A DNA stretch of 64,000 nt from Xenorhabdus ehlersii (GTDB taxonomy: Bacteria > Pseudomonadota > Gammaproteobacteria > Enterobacterales > Enterobacteriaceae). This document shows, piece by piece, positions 44,171 to 55,408 of this stretch; position 1 is the stretch's first letter, and every line of letters begins with the position of its first letter. The notes beneath the pieces are model-generated. The model was not told the origin of the DNA, did not search any database, and saw only the letters and a list, made by a program, of their open reading frames with translations. The position numbers and the translations under genes were made by a program. The stretch covers positions 1 to 64,000 of the forward strand of contig NZ_RAQI01000005.1 of the NCBI RefSeq assembly GCF_003610465.1, in the 5' to 3' direction.

Positions 44171-44251
44171 AGAATGCTATGTTTGATAAAAAATGAATGA
44201 CTGGCAGACTGATATTCTGCCAGTCAAATAGATCAGGTCGAATACAATTAT

Positions 44252-45046
44252 CTATAGATCGGGTAAATTTCGGCCGTAATAGATTTCCTGTATCTCTTTT
44301 TTAAGTAAACGGGTGATTTCTCTCTTTTCCATTTCGCTTAGTTCTTCCGCTGTGGTATTGAACAAATATTCATTCAGATCGAATTCTTTCAGCATCATTT
44401 TGGTATGGAAGAGATTTTCCTGAAAAATATTCACATCAATCATATGGTACTGAGATTGAATTTCTTCTGTCACATAATTCTGGATGGAGCTAATCTCATG
44501 GTCAATGTAGTATTTTATGCCATTGATATCTCGGGTAAAACCACGAACGCGATAATCCATTGTTACAATGTCAGATTCCAATTTATAAATCAGGTAATTC
44601 AGAGTATTAAGGGGAGAAATAACACCACAGGTTGATACTTCAATATCTGCCCTGAAGGTACATATACCATCATCTGGATGGCTTTCTGGATAGGTATGCA
44701 CACAGATGTGGCTCTTGTCCAAATGGGCGACGACAGAGTCAGGGAGTGGGCCTGGGTTTTCCGTATTATCCACCCGTTTGGCAGAAATGGGTTCTTCACT
44801 AATCAGAATGGTAACGCTCGCTCCTTTGGGGTCATAGTCTTGACGAGCAATATTAAGAATGTTTGCACCAATAATTGAACAGGTTTCACTGAGTATTTCA
44901 GTCAGGCGGGTTGCATTATACTGTTCATCAATGTACGCGATATAACTGTCGCGATCGGCTTTCGTTTTTGCATAACAGATATCATAAATACAGAAACTCA
45001 AGCTTTTTGTCAGATTATTAAAGCCGTGCAATTTCAGTTTGCGCAA
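44252..45046 (-). CDS. speD: S-adenosylmethionine decarboxylase proenzyme SpeD
   Basis: A 264-aa pyruvoyl enzyme that makes decarboxylated SAM for spermidine synthesis. Self-cleavage occurs between K111 and S112 in [13 protein letters not shown]; the new N-terminal Ser becomes the pyruvoyl group. It is near-identical in length and sequence pattern to E. coli SpeD. It follows speE by 18 nt in one operon. Confidence 0.97.
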   Translation of the reverse strand: MRKLKLHGFNNLTKSLSFCIYDICYAKTKADRDSYIAYIDEQYNATRLTEILSETCSIIGANILNIARQDYDPKGASVTILISEEPISAKRVDNTENPGPLPDSVVAHLDKSHICVHTYPESHPDDGICTFRADIEVSTCGVISPLNTLNYLIYKLESDIVTMDYRVRGFTRDINGIKYYIDHEISSIQNYVTEEIQSQYHMIDVNIFQENLFHTKMMLKEFDLNEYLFNTTAEELSEMEKREITRLLKKEIQEIYYGRNLPDL

Positions 45047-45064
45047 TTTAGTTCACCTCCCGGT

Positions 45065-45928
45065 TTATGGGGGATCAGATAGGGCATTCAGTAAGTATTG
45101 CGGCAGTGCGAAACTTCCTGCATGTACGGCAGGTGTGTAGTAACGGCAGGTTATGGCCGCATCTTTAAAGCGTTGTTGTAGCGTTGTCAGAGGTACCTGA
45201 CGCAAGGCAGAATTTTGGGTTGCCCATGCAAATGTCATGATCCCACCGTGATAGGTTGGAATGGCTGCCTGATAAAAACTGCTGTCAGTAAAATAGTGGC
45301 TTAACTTTTTATAGCTGTTAACGGCTTCATTCTGCTGAAAGAAACAGACACCGTTTTGGGCGACAAAAATACCACCTTCGTTTAAGCAACCAGCGCAGCC
45401 TGCATAGAAGTCAGAAGTAAACAGGCTTTCACCTGGTCCATCAGGATCAGTACAATCAGAAATGATGACATCAAATTTTTCAGATGTGGTTTTGACAAAA
45501 TTAACACCGTCGTTAATCACCAGCTTGAAACGGGGATCATTATAGGCTCCCGCGTTATGGTTCGGCAAATATTGGCGGCAGAATTCGATTACACCAGCAT
45601 CAATTTCTACCATTGTAATATTATCGAGATAGTGATGACGGCAAACTTCACGCAGCATCCCGCCATCACCACCGCCAATGATCAACACTTTTTGGGCTTG
45701 GCCATGAGCAAATAGTGGTACATGGGCCATCATTTCATGATAGATAAACTCATCGCGCTCTGTGGTTTGAACCACACCATCAAGTGCCATGATGCGGCCT
45801 AGTTCTGTATTTTCAAAAATAACTAGATCTTGATGCTCTGTTTTATCGTGATAAAGCACGTTTTCAACAGCGAAATACTGACCGAAATTGGGATGCAACG
45901 TTTCATACCAAATTTCTTTTTGTGACAT
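45065..45928 (-). CDS. speE: Spermidine synthase SpeE
   Basis: A 287-aa aminopropyltransferase that joins decarboxylated SAM and putrescine. The SAM-binding glycine-rich motif is [15 protein letters not shown], and the catalytic Asp is in [16 protein letters not shown]. The N-terminus [13 protein letters not shown] is typical. It is the upstream gene of speED. Confidence 0.97.
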   Translation of the reverse strand: MSQKEIWYETLHPNFGQYFAVENVLYHDKTEHQDLVIFENTELGRIMALDGVVQTTERDEFIYHEMMAHVPLFAHGQAQKVLIIGGGDGGMLREVCRHHYLDNITMVEIDAGVIEFCRQYLPNHNAGAYNDPRFKLVINDGVNFVKTTSEKFDVIISDCTDPDGPGESLFTSDFYAGCAGCLNEGGIFVAQNGVCFFQQNEAVNSYKKLSHYFTDSSFYQAAIPTYHGGIMTFAWATQNSALRQVPLTTLQQRFKDAAITCRYYTPAVHAGSFALPQYLLNALSDPP

Positions 45929-46046
45929 GTTCCGCTATTCCTCCATTGTGATCTTCATCGGCATTGGTTGGACATAGTAGCCAATAATTTACATTGTTGT
46001 CACTTAGTTTCAACATGAAATTAACCTTGGAAGTATTCAAAAGGAA

Positions 46047-46394
46047 TTATTTTATATAAGAGAGTAGGCTGAGGGAGTTCCTTGCAAGAGAACGGCATTT
46101 AACCTCATGAGGCAGGTTGATTCCCTTTAAATCTTTGTAACCTAATTGATTTAGTTCTTGCATTAACTGACTATCATAGTTACTGAGATCCCACTTGTTA
46201 CGTTGGGCAAAATAGATAATTGTACGCTTAATTTGAAAATCTGGGATTTGGCTATAGCCGCAGTCATGTTTTAGATAGATATAGACGGCTGTCAGATCGG
46301 CGAGATCTTCAGCTTCATTCTCAGACAGCGCTGTTGCAGGTTGAGCAAAACTAAACAGAGCCAGAATGTACGCGAATAAGGCAATTTTTTGCAT
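46047..46394 (-). CDS. yacC: YacC family secreted protein
   Basis: A 115-aa protein with an N-terminal signal peptide (hydrophobic IALFAYILALFSFA, cleavage near ATA-LS). The mature part keeps ADLTAVYIYLKHDCGY, FAQRNKWDLSNYD and LARNSLSLLSYIK, the conserved features of E. coli YacC (115 aa), a predicted PulS/OutS-like periplasmic or lipoprotein-related protein of unknown role. Two Cys may form a disulfide. It lies upstream of speE as in E. coli, with a 118-bp gap. Confidence 0.9.
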   Translation of the reverse strand: MQKIALFAYILALFSFAQPATALSENEAEDLADLTAVYIYLKHDCGYSQIPDFQIKRTIIYFAQRNKWDLSNYDSQLMQELNQLGYKDLKGINLPHEVKCRSLARNSLSLLSYIK

Positions 46395-46669
46395 AATTTC
46401 TATTATACTGATTTTCTACTATTTTACTTAAATTAACATATTAATATCTTTGTTAGCCAAACTTTATTTGCTTCATTTTAATAAAATTACCGTTTTTTCT
46501 GCCAGTGAGAAAATTGGGTTGTATGTTAACGAACAGGTTTGTTCTGATGGCAGAGAGTGTTATTTTATGCGCTCGATGAAGCTTATGCTATTGAGCGGTA
46601 TGTAAATAGTCACATTCATTTTTTGGTTTGACTTGTGATTATTTAGAATAAAATCAACTGGTTATATTA

Positions 46670-47209
46670 ATGAAGAAACATATTGTAGAAGTAATGATCT
46701 CCGAGCAGGAGGTTAAGCAACGTATTGCTGAGCTGGGGCAACAGATTACAGAGCACTATCGTAATAGCGATCGTGAATTAGTATTGATTGGCCTGTTGAG
46801 AGGGTCGTTTATCTTTATGGCAGATTTATGCCGTGAAGTTCAGGTTCCCCACGAAGTGGATTTTATGACTGCATCCAGTTATGGCAATGAGATGAGTTCT
46901 ACCCGCGATGTGAAAATCCTCAAGGATCTGGATGAAGACATTCGTGGTAAAGATGTGTTGATCGTTGAAGATATTATCGATTCAGGCAATACACTGAACA
47001 AAATCCGCGAGATTCTGGCGTTGCGTGAGCCTAATTCACTGGCGATTTGTACTTTGTTGAACAAACCATCTCGTCGCGAAGTCGATGTTCCAGTTGAGTG
47101 GATTGGTTATTCAATTGAAGATAAATTTGTCGTCGGTTACGGCATTGACTATGCACAACATTATCGCCATCTGCCTTATATCGGGCATGTCACCCTGTTA
47201 GAAGATTAA
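46670..47209 (+). CDS. hpt: Hypoxanthine phosphoribosyltransferase Hpt
   Basis: A 179-aa purine salvage enzyme that converts hypoxanthine (and guanine less well) to the nucleotide. The PRPP-binding motif [14 protein letters not shown] and the N-terminal [13 protein letters not shown] are present. Length matches E. coli (178 aa). It converges with can; a strong shared terminator lies between them. Confidence 0.96.
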   Translation: MKKHIVEVMISEQEVKQRIAELGQQITEHYRNSDRELVLIGLLRGSFIFMADLCREVQVPHEVDFMTASSYGNEMSSTRDVKILKDLDEDIRGKDVLIVEDIIDSGNTLNKIREILALREPNSLAICTLLNKPSRREVDVPVEWIGYSIEDKFVVGYGIDYAQHYRHLPYIGHVTLLED

Positions 47210-47246
47210 TTTTTGCGACAAACAGAAATAATCAATTCGGCATAAG

Positions 47247-47280
47247 CAAATGGCAGCTTTTTTGCTGCCATTTGTTTTTT
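47247..47280. terminator. Bidirectional terminator between hpt and can
   Basis: A perfect 11-bp stem CAAATGGCAGC/GCTGCCATTTG, a T6 loop, then six T on the plus strand. Confidence 0.88.
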
Positions 47281-47307
47281 ATAATTAATAGGTTGTCCTT
47301 CGATCTG

Positions 47308-47961
47308 CTATTTTGTCTGGGATAACTTGGAAATAGCCTGACGGTAATTAAGTTCCAATTTTTCACGGCTGTCAGCTGTAATATCCAGATCATGTAATTC
47401 ACCATCCTTTAAACCATATACCCAACCATGAATCATCACTTTCTGCCCGCGTTTCCATGCGGATTGCATAATGGTTGAGTGGCCAAGGTTGTAAACCTGT
47501 TCAATGACATTCAATTCACACAGGCGATTCAGCCTGTCGTTAGGAGGTAACTCACCAAGCATGGAACTGTGTTTGTACCACAAATCACGGATATGGAGCA
47601 GCCAGTTATTGATTAAGCCCAATTCAGTGCCATCTACGGCAGCTTCAATACCACCACAACCGTAGTGACCACAGATGATGATGTGTTCAACCTGCAAAAC
47701 ATCAACGGCATATTGTACAACAGATAAACAGTTTAAATCGGTATGGATAACGAGGTTAGCGACGTTTCGATGAACAAAAAGATCGCCGGGGGCTGCATCA
47801 ATCAGTTTTTCGGCAGGTACTCGGCTATCAGAGCAGCCTATCCACAGAAAATGAGGTTTTTGCGCTTTTGATAATTCTTTGAAAAAAACTGGGTTTTCTT
47901 CGTTTACGGACTTTGACCACTGTTTGTTCCTGGCAAACAGTTCTTCAATTTTTCTCATCAT
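47308..47961 (-). CDS. can: Beta-class carbonic anhydrase Can
   Basis: A 217-aa zinc enzyme that interconverts CO2 and bicarbonate. Zinc ligands C43, D45, H99 and C102 lie in IGCSDSRVP and GHYGCGG. Similar in length to E. coli Can (220 aa). It is divergent from yadG, as in E. coli. Confidence 0.96.
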   Translation of the reverse strand: MMRKIEELFARNKQWSKSVNEENPVFFKELSKAQKPHFLWIGCSDSRVPAEKLIDAAPGDLFVHRNVANLVIHTDLNCLSVVQYAVDVLQVEHIIICGHYGCGGIEAAVDGTELGLINNWLLHIRDLWYKHSSMLGELPPNDRLNRLCELNVIEQVYNLGHSTIMQSAWKRGQKVMIHGWVYGLKDGELHDLDITADSREKLELNYRQAISKLSQTK

Positions 47962-48146
47962 AACTAATAGCCTGATAACATTTTTGAGATAGAATCATAT
48001 ACGACATTAATTGAGAATTTAACATTTAATTGAAGAATGTTTTTTATTTTACCCCCTACCATTGCTAAGAAATAGGGGAAAAATAATGGCATAATTTCTA
48101 TTTTTCAGCAGTCAGAAATAGCAAATAATAAAGGTATTTTTTACTT

Positions 48147-49070
48147 ATGGCTTACGCATTGGAATTGAGGCAGCTCACGAAAGTCTATGAGAGTGGAATA
48201 AAAGCGCTGCGGGGAATTGATTTGCGTGTAGAAGCAGGCGATTTCTACGCGCTTTTGGGGCCAAATGGTGCAGGGAAATCCACCACGATAGGTATTATTA
48301 GTTCTTTGGTTAATAAAAGTGGGGGTAAGGTCAAGGTTTTTGGCTACGATATCGATATGGATCTCGTTAATGCCAAACGGCAGCTTGGCCTTGTTCCACA
48401 GGAATTTAATTTCAACCCATTCGAGACGGTGATTCAGATTGTATTAAACCAGGCGGGATATTATGGTGTCCCGCGCAATGTGGCACAGGAGAGGGTGGAA
48501 ACCTACCTTACTCAATTGGATCTATGGGAAAAGCGCAACGAGCGGGCAATTCGTTTATCTGGTGGTATGAAACGGCGTTTAATGATTGCCCGTGCCTTAA
48601 TGCACCAGCCAAAATTGTTAATTCTTGATGAACCTACGGCGGGAGTAGATATTGAGCTGCGCCGATCTATGTGGGAATTTTTGAAAGAATTGAATGCGCA
48701 GGGAACTACCATCATTCTGACAACTCACTACCTTGAAGAGGCTGAGATGCTGTGCCGAAACATCGGCATTATCCAACATGGCGAGCTGGTGGAAAACACA
48801 AGCATGAAAAACCTGCTTAGCCAACTTGAAAGTGAAACATTCTTGCTGGATTTATTACCAAAAGAAGCAAATCCTGTTGTTGAAGGCTACGACTACCGTC
48901 TGATTGATGCAGTAACACTGGAAGTGGATGTAAAACGTGGGCAGGGATTAAATGATGTTTTCTCCCAGTTAAGTACGCAGGGTATACAAATCAGCAGTAT
49001 GCGTAATAAAGCGAATCGTCTGGAAGAGCTGTTTGTCGGATTAACCAATAGTAATCAAGGAGATAGTTAA
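48147..49070 (+). CDS. yadG: ABC transporter ATP-binding protein YadG
   Basis: A 307-aa ATPase with Walker A GPNGAGKST, signature LSGGMKRR and Walker B LLILDEPTAG, plus a C-terminal extension. It pairs with the membrane protein YadH, whose start overlaps its stop by 1 nt. The substrate is unknown; the subunit type is that of ABC-2 exporters. Confidence 0.95.
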   Translation: MAYALELRQLTKVYESGIKALRGIDLRVEAGDFYALLGPNGAGKSTTIGIISSLVNKSGGKVKVFGYDIDMDLVNAKRQLGLVPQEFNFNPFETVIQIVLNQAGYYGVPRNVAQERVETYLTQLDLWEKRNERAIRLSGGMKRRLMIARALMHQPKLLILDEPTAGVDIELRRSMWEFLKELNAQGTTIILTTHYLEEAEMLCRNIGIIQHGELVENTSMKNLLSQLESETFLLDLLPKEANPVVEGYDYRLIDAVTLEVDVKRGQGLNDVFSQLSTQGIQISSMRNKANRLEELFVGLTNSNQGDS

Positions 49071-49840
49071 TGATCCAACTATATTGGGTGGCTCTGAAAA
49101 CCATTTGGATTAAAGAGGTTACCCGTTTTGGTCGTATTTGGGTACAGACATTATTGCCGCCAGTGATCACGATGTCCCTTTATTTCGTTATCTTCGGCAA
49201 CCTGGTTGGTTCCCGCATTGGCGAAATGGGGGGAGTTGGTTATATGCAGTTTATTGTGCCTGGATTGATCATGATGTCAGTGATCACCAACTCTTACGCT
49301 AACGTTTCTTCATCTTTCTTTGGTGCTAAGTTCCAACGCAGCATTGAAGAAGTGCTGGTTGCTCCGGTTCCAACCCATGTCATCATTGCTGGATTTATTG
49401 GGGGAGGGGTAGCTCGTGGGGTATGCGTTGGCATTCTGGTGACATTGGTTTCCCTATTATTCGTACCGTTGCAGATACATTCATGGGGAATGGTGGTTAT
49501 CACTTTACTGGCAACTTCGATCCTATTTTCATTGGCGGGGCTATTGAATGCCATTTTTGCGAAAACATTCGATGATATTAGTATCATCCCAACATTTGTT
49601 CTGACTCCGTTGACCTATTTGGGGGGCGTATTCTATTCCCTTACCCTGTTGCCTACTTTTTGGCAGGTAGTGTCAAAGCTTAACCCGATCGTCTATATGA
49701 TCAGCGGCTTCCGTTATGGTTTTCTCGGTATTATGGATGTTTCTCTGGCGATGACATTAGGTATGTTGGGGATCTTTATTGTTGGATTCTATGCATTGGC
49801 CTGGTATCTCATTGAATCAGGGCGAGGGCTAAGAACTTAA
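49070..49840 (+). CDS. yadH: ABC-2 type transporter permease YadH
   Basis: A 256-aa inner-membrane protein with about six hydrophobic segments, ending in ESGRGLRT. The ABC-2 signature region LTPLTYLGGVFYSLTLLP is clear. It forms an exporter with YadG; the cargo is unknown. Confidence 0.95.
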   Translation: MIQLYWVALKTIWIKEVTRFGRIWVQTLLPPVITMSLYFVIFGNLVGSRIGEMGGVGYMQFIVPGLIMMSVITNSYANVSSSFFGAKFQRSIEEVLVAPVPTHVIIAGFIGGGVARGVCVGILVTLVSLLFVPLQIHSWGMVVITLLATSILFSLAGLLNAIFAKTFDDISIIPTFVLTPLTYLGGVFYSLTLLPTFWQVVSKLNPIVYMISGFRYGFLGIMDVSLAMTLGMLGIFIVGFYALAWYLIESGRGLRT

Positions 49841-49855
49841 TAGCCAAAATATAAT

Positions 49856-49880
49856 ACTCCGCCGTTGATTGCGGCGGAGT
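49856..49880. terminator. GC-rich hairpin between yadH and panC
   Basis: A 9-bp perfect stem ACTCCGCCG/CGGCGGAGT with a 7-nt loop between convergent genes. On the minus strand it is followed by ATTATATTTT, so it most likely ends panC transcription. Confidence 0.7.
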
Positions 49881-49910
49881 GAGGGACACACATATATCCC
49901 ACAATTAAAA

Positions 49911-50768
49911 TCAGTCAGCCAAATCAACCTGCTGATTATCAATCAGTCTTGTTTGCCCTAACCATGCAGCCATCAGGATCACGGCTTTTTTACTTTGTGC
50001 CGTTAATGGCATCAGGTTTTCTGCATCACGGATAAATAACTCATCCGGCATAAAGCCTTCTTCCCGCAAGTGTGCAGATGCCAGTTCAATGAGTCGTTCA
50101 GTATCCCGTTCGCCATTTTTCAGCCTTTCTGCCATAGATTGCATAATTTTGTTCAGCAAAGGCGCAGTTTTTTTCTCTTCAGCGGACAGAAGACTATTAC
50201 GTGAACTCAGCGCCAATCCATTTTTATCACGGACGATCGGCACGGAAACCAATGTAATATCGTAAGCCATATCGGCAATCATCTGGCGGATAATCTGTAA
50301 TTGTTGGAAATCTTTTTCGCCGAAATAAACCAGATCGGACTGGATCAGGTTGAACAATTTGCTGACAACGGTAGTGACGCCACGGAAATGTCCTGGTCGG
50401 CTGGCACCTTCAAGGATATAAGAGAGTTCTGGTACCTCAACAAAAGTTTGGTTGCCGTTTAAACCATGTGGGTACATCTCGTTAGTATTAGGGGCGAATA
50501 CCAACTCGACATTGCGACGGCTTAGTTTTTCGCAATCTTCCTGCAAGGTTCGAGGATAATTGACCAGATCGTCTTCTCGATCAAATTGCATCGGATTGAC
50601 GAAGATACTGACGATAACAACATCAGCCTGTGCTTTGGCGGTATCAACTAACGCCATATGACCATCATGCAAGTTTCCCATCGTGGGAACGAAGGCAATA
50701 CGCTTGCCCGCCTGGCGCCAGCGACGGATTTCCCGGCGTAAAATTGGGATCGTTTCTATAATCAGCAT
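49911..50768 (-). CDS. panC: Pantothenate synthetase PanC
   Basis: A 285-aa ATP-dependent ligase of pantoate and beta-alanine. The HIGH-type motif is in [16 protein letters not shown], with [15 protein letters not shown] and SSRNSLLS further on. It follows panB by 39 nt in one operon. The beta-alanine-forming gene panD is not next to it here. Confidence 0.96.
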   Translation of the reverse strand: MLIIETIPILRREIRRWRQAGKRIAFVPTMGNLHDGHMALVDTAKAQADVVIVSIFVNPMQFDREDDLVNYPRTLQEDCEKLSRRNVELVFAPNTNEMYPHGLNGNQTFVEVPELSYILEGASRPGHFRGVTTVVSKLFNLIQSDLVYFGEKDFQQLQIIRQMIADMAYDITLVSVPIVRDKNGLALSSRNSLLSAEEKKTAPLLNKIMQSMAERLKNGERDTERLIELASAHLREEGFMPDELFIRDAENLMPLTAQSKKAVILMAAWLGQTRLIDNQQVDLAD

Positions 50769-50807
50769 TGCTGTACTCCTTTAATTCGTCGTCATGCTGG
50801 GGAATAA

Positions 50808-51602
50808 TCAGTTGAATGAGTGTGCCTGGTCGGGATAGGCGCCGCTTTCTACTTGTTCAATATATAGGCGGATAGCATCCCTTATATTGCCAGTTTCTTT
50901 GAGGAAGTCTTTGGCAAATTTGGGTGGTCTTGCGGTGATACCCAAGGCATCATGCATAACCAGAATTTGACCGTCAGTCATATTGCCTGCCCCAATGCCA
51001 ATAACCGGAATTTCCAGGGCTTCAGTGATACGCTGCGCCAGTGCAGTCGGAACACATTCTAACACCAGGAGTTGCATACCTGCTTTTTCCAAAGCAATAG
51101 CATCGTCAAATAACTTTTGGGCTGAGGAGTCATCACGCCCCTGAACTTTATAGCCACCGAGTACATTGACTGATTGTGGTGTCAGACCTAAATGGCCGCA
51201 AACGGGGACGGCACGCTCGGTCAGCCTTTTGACGGTATCACATAGCCAGTCTCCACCTTCAATTTTGACCATATTGGCACCAGAACGCATGAGTGCAGCC
51301 GCATTGTCAAAACTTTGTTCGGGGGTTGCGTAGCTCATGAAAGGCATATCTGCGATGAGAAAAGCATGAGAGGCGCCAGTGCGAACACTTCGGGTGTGGT
51401 AGGAGATATTTTCAATGGTAACCGGCAGGGTAGAGTCGAACCCCTGTATGGTCATGCCGAGTGAATCACCAATGAGCATGACACTAATGCCTTGTTCAGC
51501 GAAAAGGTGGGCGAAACTGGCATCATAAGCTGTGATAGTTGCAAATTTGCGCTTTTCTTTTTTTAACTGACTTAAATCAGCCAGAGTTGTTGGTTTCATC
51601 AT
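50808..51602 (-). CDS. panB: 3-methyl-2-oxobutanoate hydroxymethyltransferase PanB
   Basis: A 264-aa enzyme that makes ketopantoate from 2-ketoisovalerate. Metal and substrate sites appear in [20 protein letters not shown] and VKIEGGDW, and [13 protein letters not shown] holds the catalytic Glu region. Length equals E. coli. It is the first gene of panBC, 63 nt after folK. Confidence 0.96.
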   Translation of the reverse strand: MMKPTTLADLSQLKKEKRKFATITAYDASFAHLFAEQGISVMLIGDSLGMTIQGFDSTLPVTIENISYHTRSVRTGASHAFLIADMPFMSYATPEQSFDNAAALMRSGANMVKIEGGDWLCDTVKRLTERAVPVCGHLGLTPQSVNVLGGYKVQGRDDSSAQKLFDDAIALEKAGMQLLVLECVPTALAQRITEALEIPVIGIGAGNMTDGQILVMHDALGITARPPKFAKDFLKETGNIRDAIRLYIEQVESGAYPDQAHSFN

Positions 51603-51665
51603 TATTCTCTCCTGAATAGTTATACCCTCTATTTTTTAAGTTGCCTCTCTACTTTCTACTACAAG

Positions 51666-52148
51666 CTACAACCAAAGCATCAGGCCATTTTCCGGAACTT
51701 TTTTTAATTGCTCTGTCAGGGATTCTCCATCGGGAAACACAAGGTCTGGTGCGATTTCTGCAAGTGGATAAAGCATAAATTCACGCTGTTTTAACCCATA
51801 GTGGGGAACCGTCAAGCGTTCGGTGTTGATGATGTGATTACCAAACAGCATGATATCCAAATCGAGCGTTCTTGGCCCCCAGCGTTCGTCCTTACGAACG
51901 CGTCCTTGTTCCAGTTCGATTGCTTGGGTGTGATCAAGCAATGCTTCTGGAGGTAATTGGGTTTCCAATGCAACGGCAAGGTTGAGGTAATCTGGCTGAT
52001 CCTGTGGCCCCATTGGTTTGGTTCGGTAAAAAGATGATCGCACCACAAAAATGGTATCAGGGATCTTGCTTAAGGCAGCAAGTGCGTTATTGACTTGCTG
52101 CAAAGGATCGGCCTGATTGCTGCCAATGGCGATATAGACTCGAGTCAT
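51666..52148 (-). CDS. folK: HPPK, 7,8-dihydro-6-hydroxymethylpterin pyrophosphokinase FolK
   Basis: A 160-aa folate-pathway enzyme. The N-terminal YIAIGSNQADP and the signature RWGPRTLDLDIMLFG with the metal-binding Asp pair are present. ATG 52148 is chosen because it matches the E. coli start and lies 1 nt after the pcnB stop; longer in-frame starts lie inside pcnB. pcnB and folK form one operon, as in E. coli. Confidence 0.96.
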   Translation of the reverse strand: MTRVYIAIGSNQADPLQQVNNALAALSKIPDTIFVVRSSFYRTKPMGPQDQPDYLNLAVALETQLPPEALLDHTQAIELEQGRVRKDERWGPRTLDLDIMLFGNHIINTERLTVPHYGLKQREFMLYPLAEIAPDLVFPDGESLTEQLKKVPENGLMLWL

Positions 52149-52149
52149 A

Positions 52150-53700
52150 TTAATAACCGTTATTCCTGTTCTGGCGAACGCGTCCACCACGGCGGGGGCG
52201 TGTCCTGCGGCGAATGGGTTCGCTGCCCAGATCGGATATCATTTCGCGCTGTTGTGATGAAGTTGATTGTTGGAATGCAGTCCACCACTGCACCAGTTCT
52301 TTCAGTTCATGGCGTGGTTCAATGCTGGCGCGTAATTCTAGTAAGTCATATGCAGCACGAAACTTCGGATGTTCCATCAATTTATTTGCTCGTTTTCCTT
52401 GACGGCGCGGCAAGCGAAGCTGAAGCAACCAAATATCGCGCATGGTTGTGGTATGGCGTTTCGGGATCGCAATAGAGCGGCACTGTTCATCAAGAATATC
52501 ATTCATTGCTAACGCAAAGGCGTCGTAATACTGTAATCCGCCTTCTTGTGTCAATTTTTCCGCATGTTCAATCAATGGATACCATAACATGACCGCAAAT
52601 AAGAACGCGGGATTCACTCTTTTGTCACTTTGTAAGCGAAAATCGGTATTTTTCAGCACTTGTGTCAACAGCTTTTCCATTGACGAATCACCACGTTGGG
52701 TGAAACCAGGTTGAATAAGCGGAAATAATGGCTGGAACAGATGATATTCGCGCAGCAGTTTATAAGTCTTGTAACCCTGTCCTGTCTGTAACAGTTTCAG
52801 AGATTCTTCGAACAGACGTGCTGCTGGAATATCTTTCAACAGAAATGCAAGGCGCGGGATAGGTTCAGCGGTAGCTGGCTCGATAGTCATATCCAGTTTG
52901 CTGGCAAAACGGACAGCCCGCAGCATACGCACGGGGTCTTCCCGATAGCGCGTTTCTGGATCACCAATCAGGCGAATGATACCTGCATTCAGATCGGCCA
53001 TGCCACCAACGTAATCCCGTAGTGAGAAATCTTCAATGCCATAATAGAGGCTATTGATCGTGAAATCGCGACGAACAGCATCTTCTTCTACTGAACCAAA
53101 AATATTATCCCGTAGTAACATGCCGCTTTGGGCTTTATGTGACTGGTTGCGGTCATTGTTTTCAATTTGATCATGTGGCCCGCGGAAGGTGGCAACTTCA
53201 ATCACATCAGGGCCAAACATGATATGGGCAAGGCGAAAACGACGTCCGACAAGGCGACAGTTACGGAACAGTTGGCGAACTTGTTCAGGTGTAGCGTTGG
53301 TCGCTATATCAAAATCTTTGGGTTTTTTGTGCAGTAGTAGATCACGAACTCCACCACCGACCAGATAAGCTTCAAAACCTGATTTATTTAGGCGGTACAG
53401 AACCTTCAAGGCATTATCACTGATGTCCTTGCGTGAAATTGGGTGCTGGTCGCGTGGGATCACCGTGATCGGGGAGTCCGAAGGTATTGCCCTGACGGAT
53501 TTTTTCTTCATTTTGTCGTTTTCGGCATGTGATGAAGATGAATGATTCCCTCTGCGACGTTGACGCAGAGGACTGCTCTCTGTTTGAGCAGAATGGTCAG
53601 ATACGGTGACTGGCCTTTCACTGACTGCCGGTGTTACGCGCTTTGTTCTGTGATCGCGGATTAATAAATTACGGCAGAAAGTTGCTACTCGGTTAAAAAT
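52150..53700 (-). CDS. pcnB: Poly(A) polymerase I PcnB, with a probable ATT start codon
   Basis: A 516-aa enzyme that adds poly(A) tails to RNA and triggers its decay. The nucleotidyltransferase motif is [10 protein letters not shown] with catalytic DFDIAT, followed by RRDFTINSL and the [13 protein letters not shown] region, and a basic C-terminus ([11 protein letters not shown]). The first ATG (53511) would drop the conserved N-terminus. The frame continues upstream without a stop to ATT 53698-53700, encoding (I/M)[12 protein letters not shown], which matches E. coli MFTRVANFCRKVL. GAGGTG lies 5 nt before that ATT. E. coli pcnB is known to start at AUU, so this rare start appears conserved. 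It gives longer coordinates than a standard ORF caller. Confidence 0.9.
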   Translation of the reverse strand: MFNRVATFCRNLLIRDHRTKRVTPAVSERPVTVSDHSAQTESSPLRQRRRGNHSSSSHAENDKMKKKSVRAIPSDSPITVIPRDQHPISRKDISDNALKVLYRLNKSGFEAYLVGGGVRDLLLHKKPKDFDIATNATPEQVRQLFRNCRLVGRRFRLAHIMFGPDVIEVATFRGPHDQIENNDRNQSHKAQSGMLLRDNIFGSVEEDAVRRDFTINSLYYGIEDFSLRDYVGGMADLNAGIIRLIGDPETRYREDPVRMLRAVRFASKLDMTIEPATAEPIPRLAFLLKDIPAARLFEESLKLLQTGQGYKTYKLLREYHLFQPLFPLIQPGFTQRGDSSMEKLLTQVLKNTDFRLQSDKRVNPAFLFAVMLWYPLIEHAEKLTQEGGLQYYDAFALAMNDILDEQCRSIAIPKRHTTTMRDIWLLQLRLPRRQGKRANKLMEHPKFRAAYDLLELRASIEPRHELKELVQWWTAFQQSTSSQQREMISDLGSEPIRRRTRPRRGGRVRQNRNNGY

Positions 53701-53819
53701 GGTACACCTCGGTAGTGACTGATCAATTAAAACAAAAAACAGCCGCCAATCATAACTTACTGGACATTTTTTGAGAATGCTTACAGTACCAATAGAAAGA
53801 CTTTATTTAACTTAGTCTA

Positions 53820-54701
53820 TTAGCTAGGTTTTTTTGGCAGAACCGCGTTTATATTCCAACCGACGACAGCTTGCTGTAGCAGTTGATCTGTCGTGAGATC
53901 CTGCCAGCCTGCGATAGTGGGCTGATTTAAAAATGATAACGCATCAATAAGCAATGGCCTTGGATCGCTCAATGGGATCGGCTGGGCATGATTTTGCTTA
54001 GAAAGTTTATTTCCCTCTTTATTTAGCACGAGAGGTAAATGCACATAATCTGGTGTTGCAAAATTTAAATGCTGATATAGAGACAGCTGACGAACCGTGG
54101 GTTCAATTAAATCCGCTCCTCTGACAATTTCAGTGACACCTTGATAGTTATCATCAATAACAACGACAAGATTATAGGCAAATAAACCGTCTTTGCGATA
54201 AATAATGAAATCTTCCTCAGCCATTTCCGTGGGCACAGTGATATGGCCTTGCAATTTATCGTAAAAACCATAAATCGGATGGTGCTGTTTTAGACGAATT
54301 GCAGCGTTGTGAGCTGGCAGAGGTAAATGTCGGCAGTGGCTATTATAAAAACCACCTAGTTGTTGGATGCGTTGGCGGGTACAGGTACAGTAATAGCTAT
54401 CTCCTTGCTGTTTTAATTGATCGAGGATGGCACGGTAAGCGTCATGACGCTGAGATTGATAGAGTATCTCACCATCCCAGTAAAGCCCATAATGCTCAAG
54501 AGCTTGCAATATCCGTTTGTCTGCTCCGGGAATTTCCCGTGGGGGATCAATATCATCAATACGCATCAGCCATTTTCCGTGACAGGCACGGGCTTGCAGA
54601 TAACTACCTAGTGCAGTTACCAGAGAACCAAAATGGAGATCGCCGGAAGGAGATGGAGCAAACCGCCCAATATATAACGAGGAATGTCCAGATTGAGTCA
54701 T
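53820..54701 (-). CDS. gluQ: Glutamyl-Q tRNA(Asp) synthetase GluQ
   Basis: A 293-aa truncated glutamyl-tRNA synthetase paralogue that attaches glutamate to queuosine 34 of tRNA-Asp. It has the HIGH-like HFGS in [15 protein letters not shown], zinc-site cysteines (CTCTRQRI, then SHCRHL) and the KLSKQ motif. It lacks the anticodon-binding domain of full synthetases. It is located after dksA as in E. coli. Its tRNA-Asp substrate and queE/queD also lie in this window. Confidence 0.95.
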   Translation of the reverse strand: MTQSGHSSLYIGRFAPSPSGDLHFGSLVTALGSYLQARACHGKWLMRIDDIDPPREIPGADKRILQALEHYGLYWDGEILYQSQRHDAYRAILDQLKQQGDSYYCTCTRQRIQQLGGFYNSHCRHLPLPAHNAAIRLKQHHPIYGFYDKLQGHITVPTEMAEEDFIIYRKDGLFAYNLVVVIDDNYQGVTEIVRGADLIEPTVRQLSLYQHLNFATPDYVHLPLVLNKEGNKLSKQNHAQPIPLSDPRPLLIDALSFLNQPTIAGWQDLTTDQLLQQAVVGWNINAVLPKKPS

Positions 54702-54757
54702 AGTGGATTCAACATAGGGGCATACGGCGCATTTAGCGCCGTACTTAACCCTATTGG

Positions 54758-55213
54758 TTAGCCAGCCATTTGTTTTTCACGAATTTCGGCCAACGTCTTG
54801 CAGTCAATACATAAATCGGCTGTTGGACGAGCCTCTAAACGGCGGATGCCGATTTCAATCCCACAGGCTTCACAATAGCCAAAGTCTTCTTCTTCGACCT
54901 TTTTCAGCGTTTTTTCGATCTTTTTGATCAACTTACGCTCACGATCCCGATTACGTAATTCAAGACTGAACTCTTCTTCTTGCGCCGCACGGTCAACTGG
55001 ATCAGGGAAGTTTGCTGCCTCATCTTGCATATGAGATACAGTACGGTCTACTTCATCCCTGAGTTGATTGCGCCATGCTTCCAGAATCAGCTTGAAATGC
55101 TTTAACTGGGCATCGTTCATGTATTCTTCGCCTGGCTTTTCCTGGTAAGGTTCTACCCCAGCGATGGCGAGAATGCTCAAGGACGAGGTTTTACGTTTTT
55201 GCCCTTCTTGCAT
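54758..55213 (-). CDS. dksA: RNA polymerase-binding transcription factor DksA
   Basis: A 151-aa factor that acts in the polymerase secondary channel with ppGpp to reprogram rRNA and amino-acid promoters. The coiled-coil tip has D71 and D74 ([12 protein letters not shown]), and the zinc finger is C114, C117, C135, C138 (YCEACG; LCIDC). Length equals E. coli. It heads the dksA-gluQ-pcnB-folK series. Confidence 0.98.
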   Translation of the reverse strand: MQEGQKRKTSSLSILAIAGVEPYQEKPGEEYMNDAQLKHFKLILEAWRNQLRDEVDRTVSHMQDEAANFPDPVDRAAQEEEFSLELRNRDRERKLIKKIEKTLKKVEEEDFGYCEACGIEIGIRRLEARPTADLCIDCKTLAEIREKQMAG

Positions 55214-55408
55214 AATGCTTCTCCTTACACACGCACTATCAAACGACCCCCCGACAAGAGGGGGAAAAAAATAGGCCGCTATAAATAGCAGATGACTGCG
55301 AGGTTGGCAATTGTTCCTGCCATTAGTTTTGCAATGGTGTGAAGGCAGGCATGTTTACTGCCTAAATATGTTGCAAAACCCCTCTCGTCAGTATGATTTG
55401 TTTACAAA

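Noticed and set aside
55250..55275. Hairpin CCCCC/GGGGG upstream of dksA as a terminator
   Set aside because: The T run lies before the hairpin when read in the direction of transcription of sfsA and dksA, so it does not form a standard terminator.
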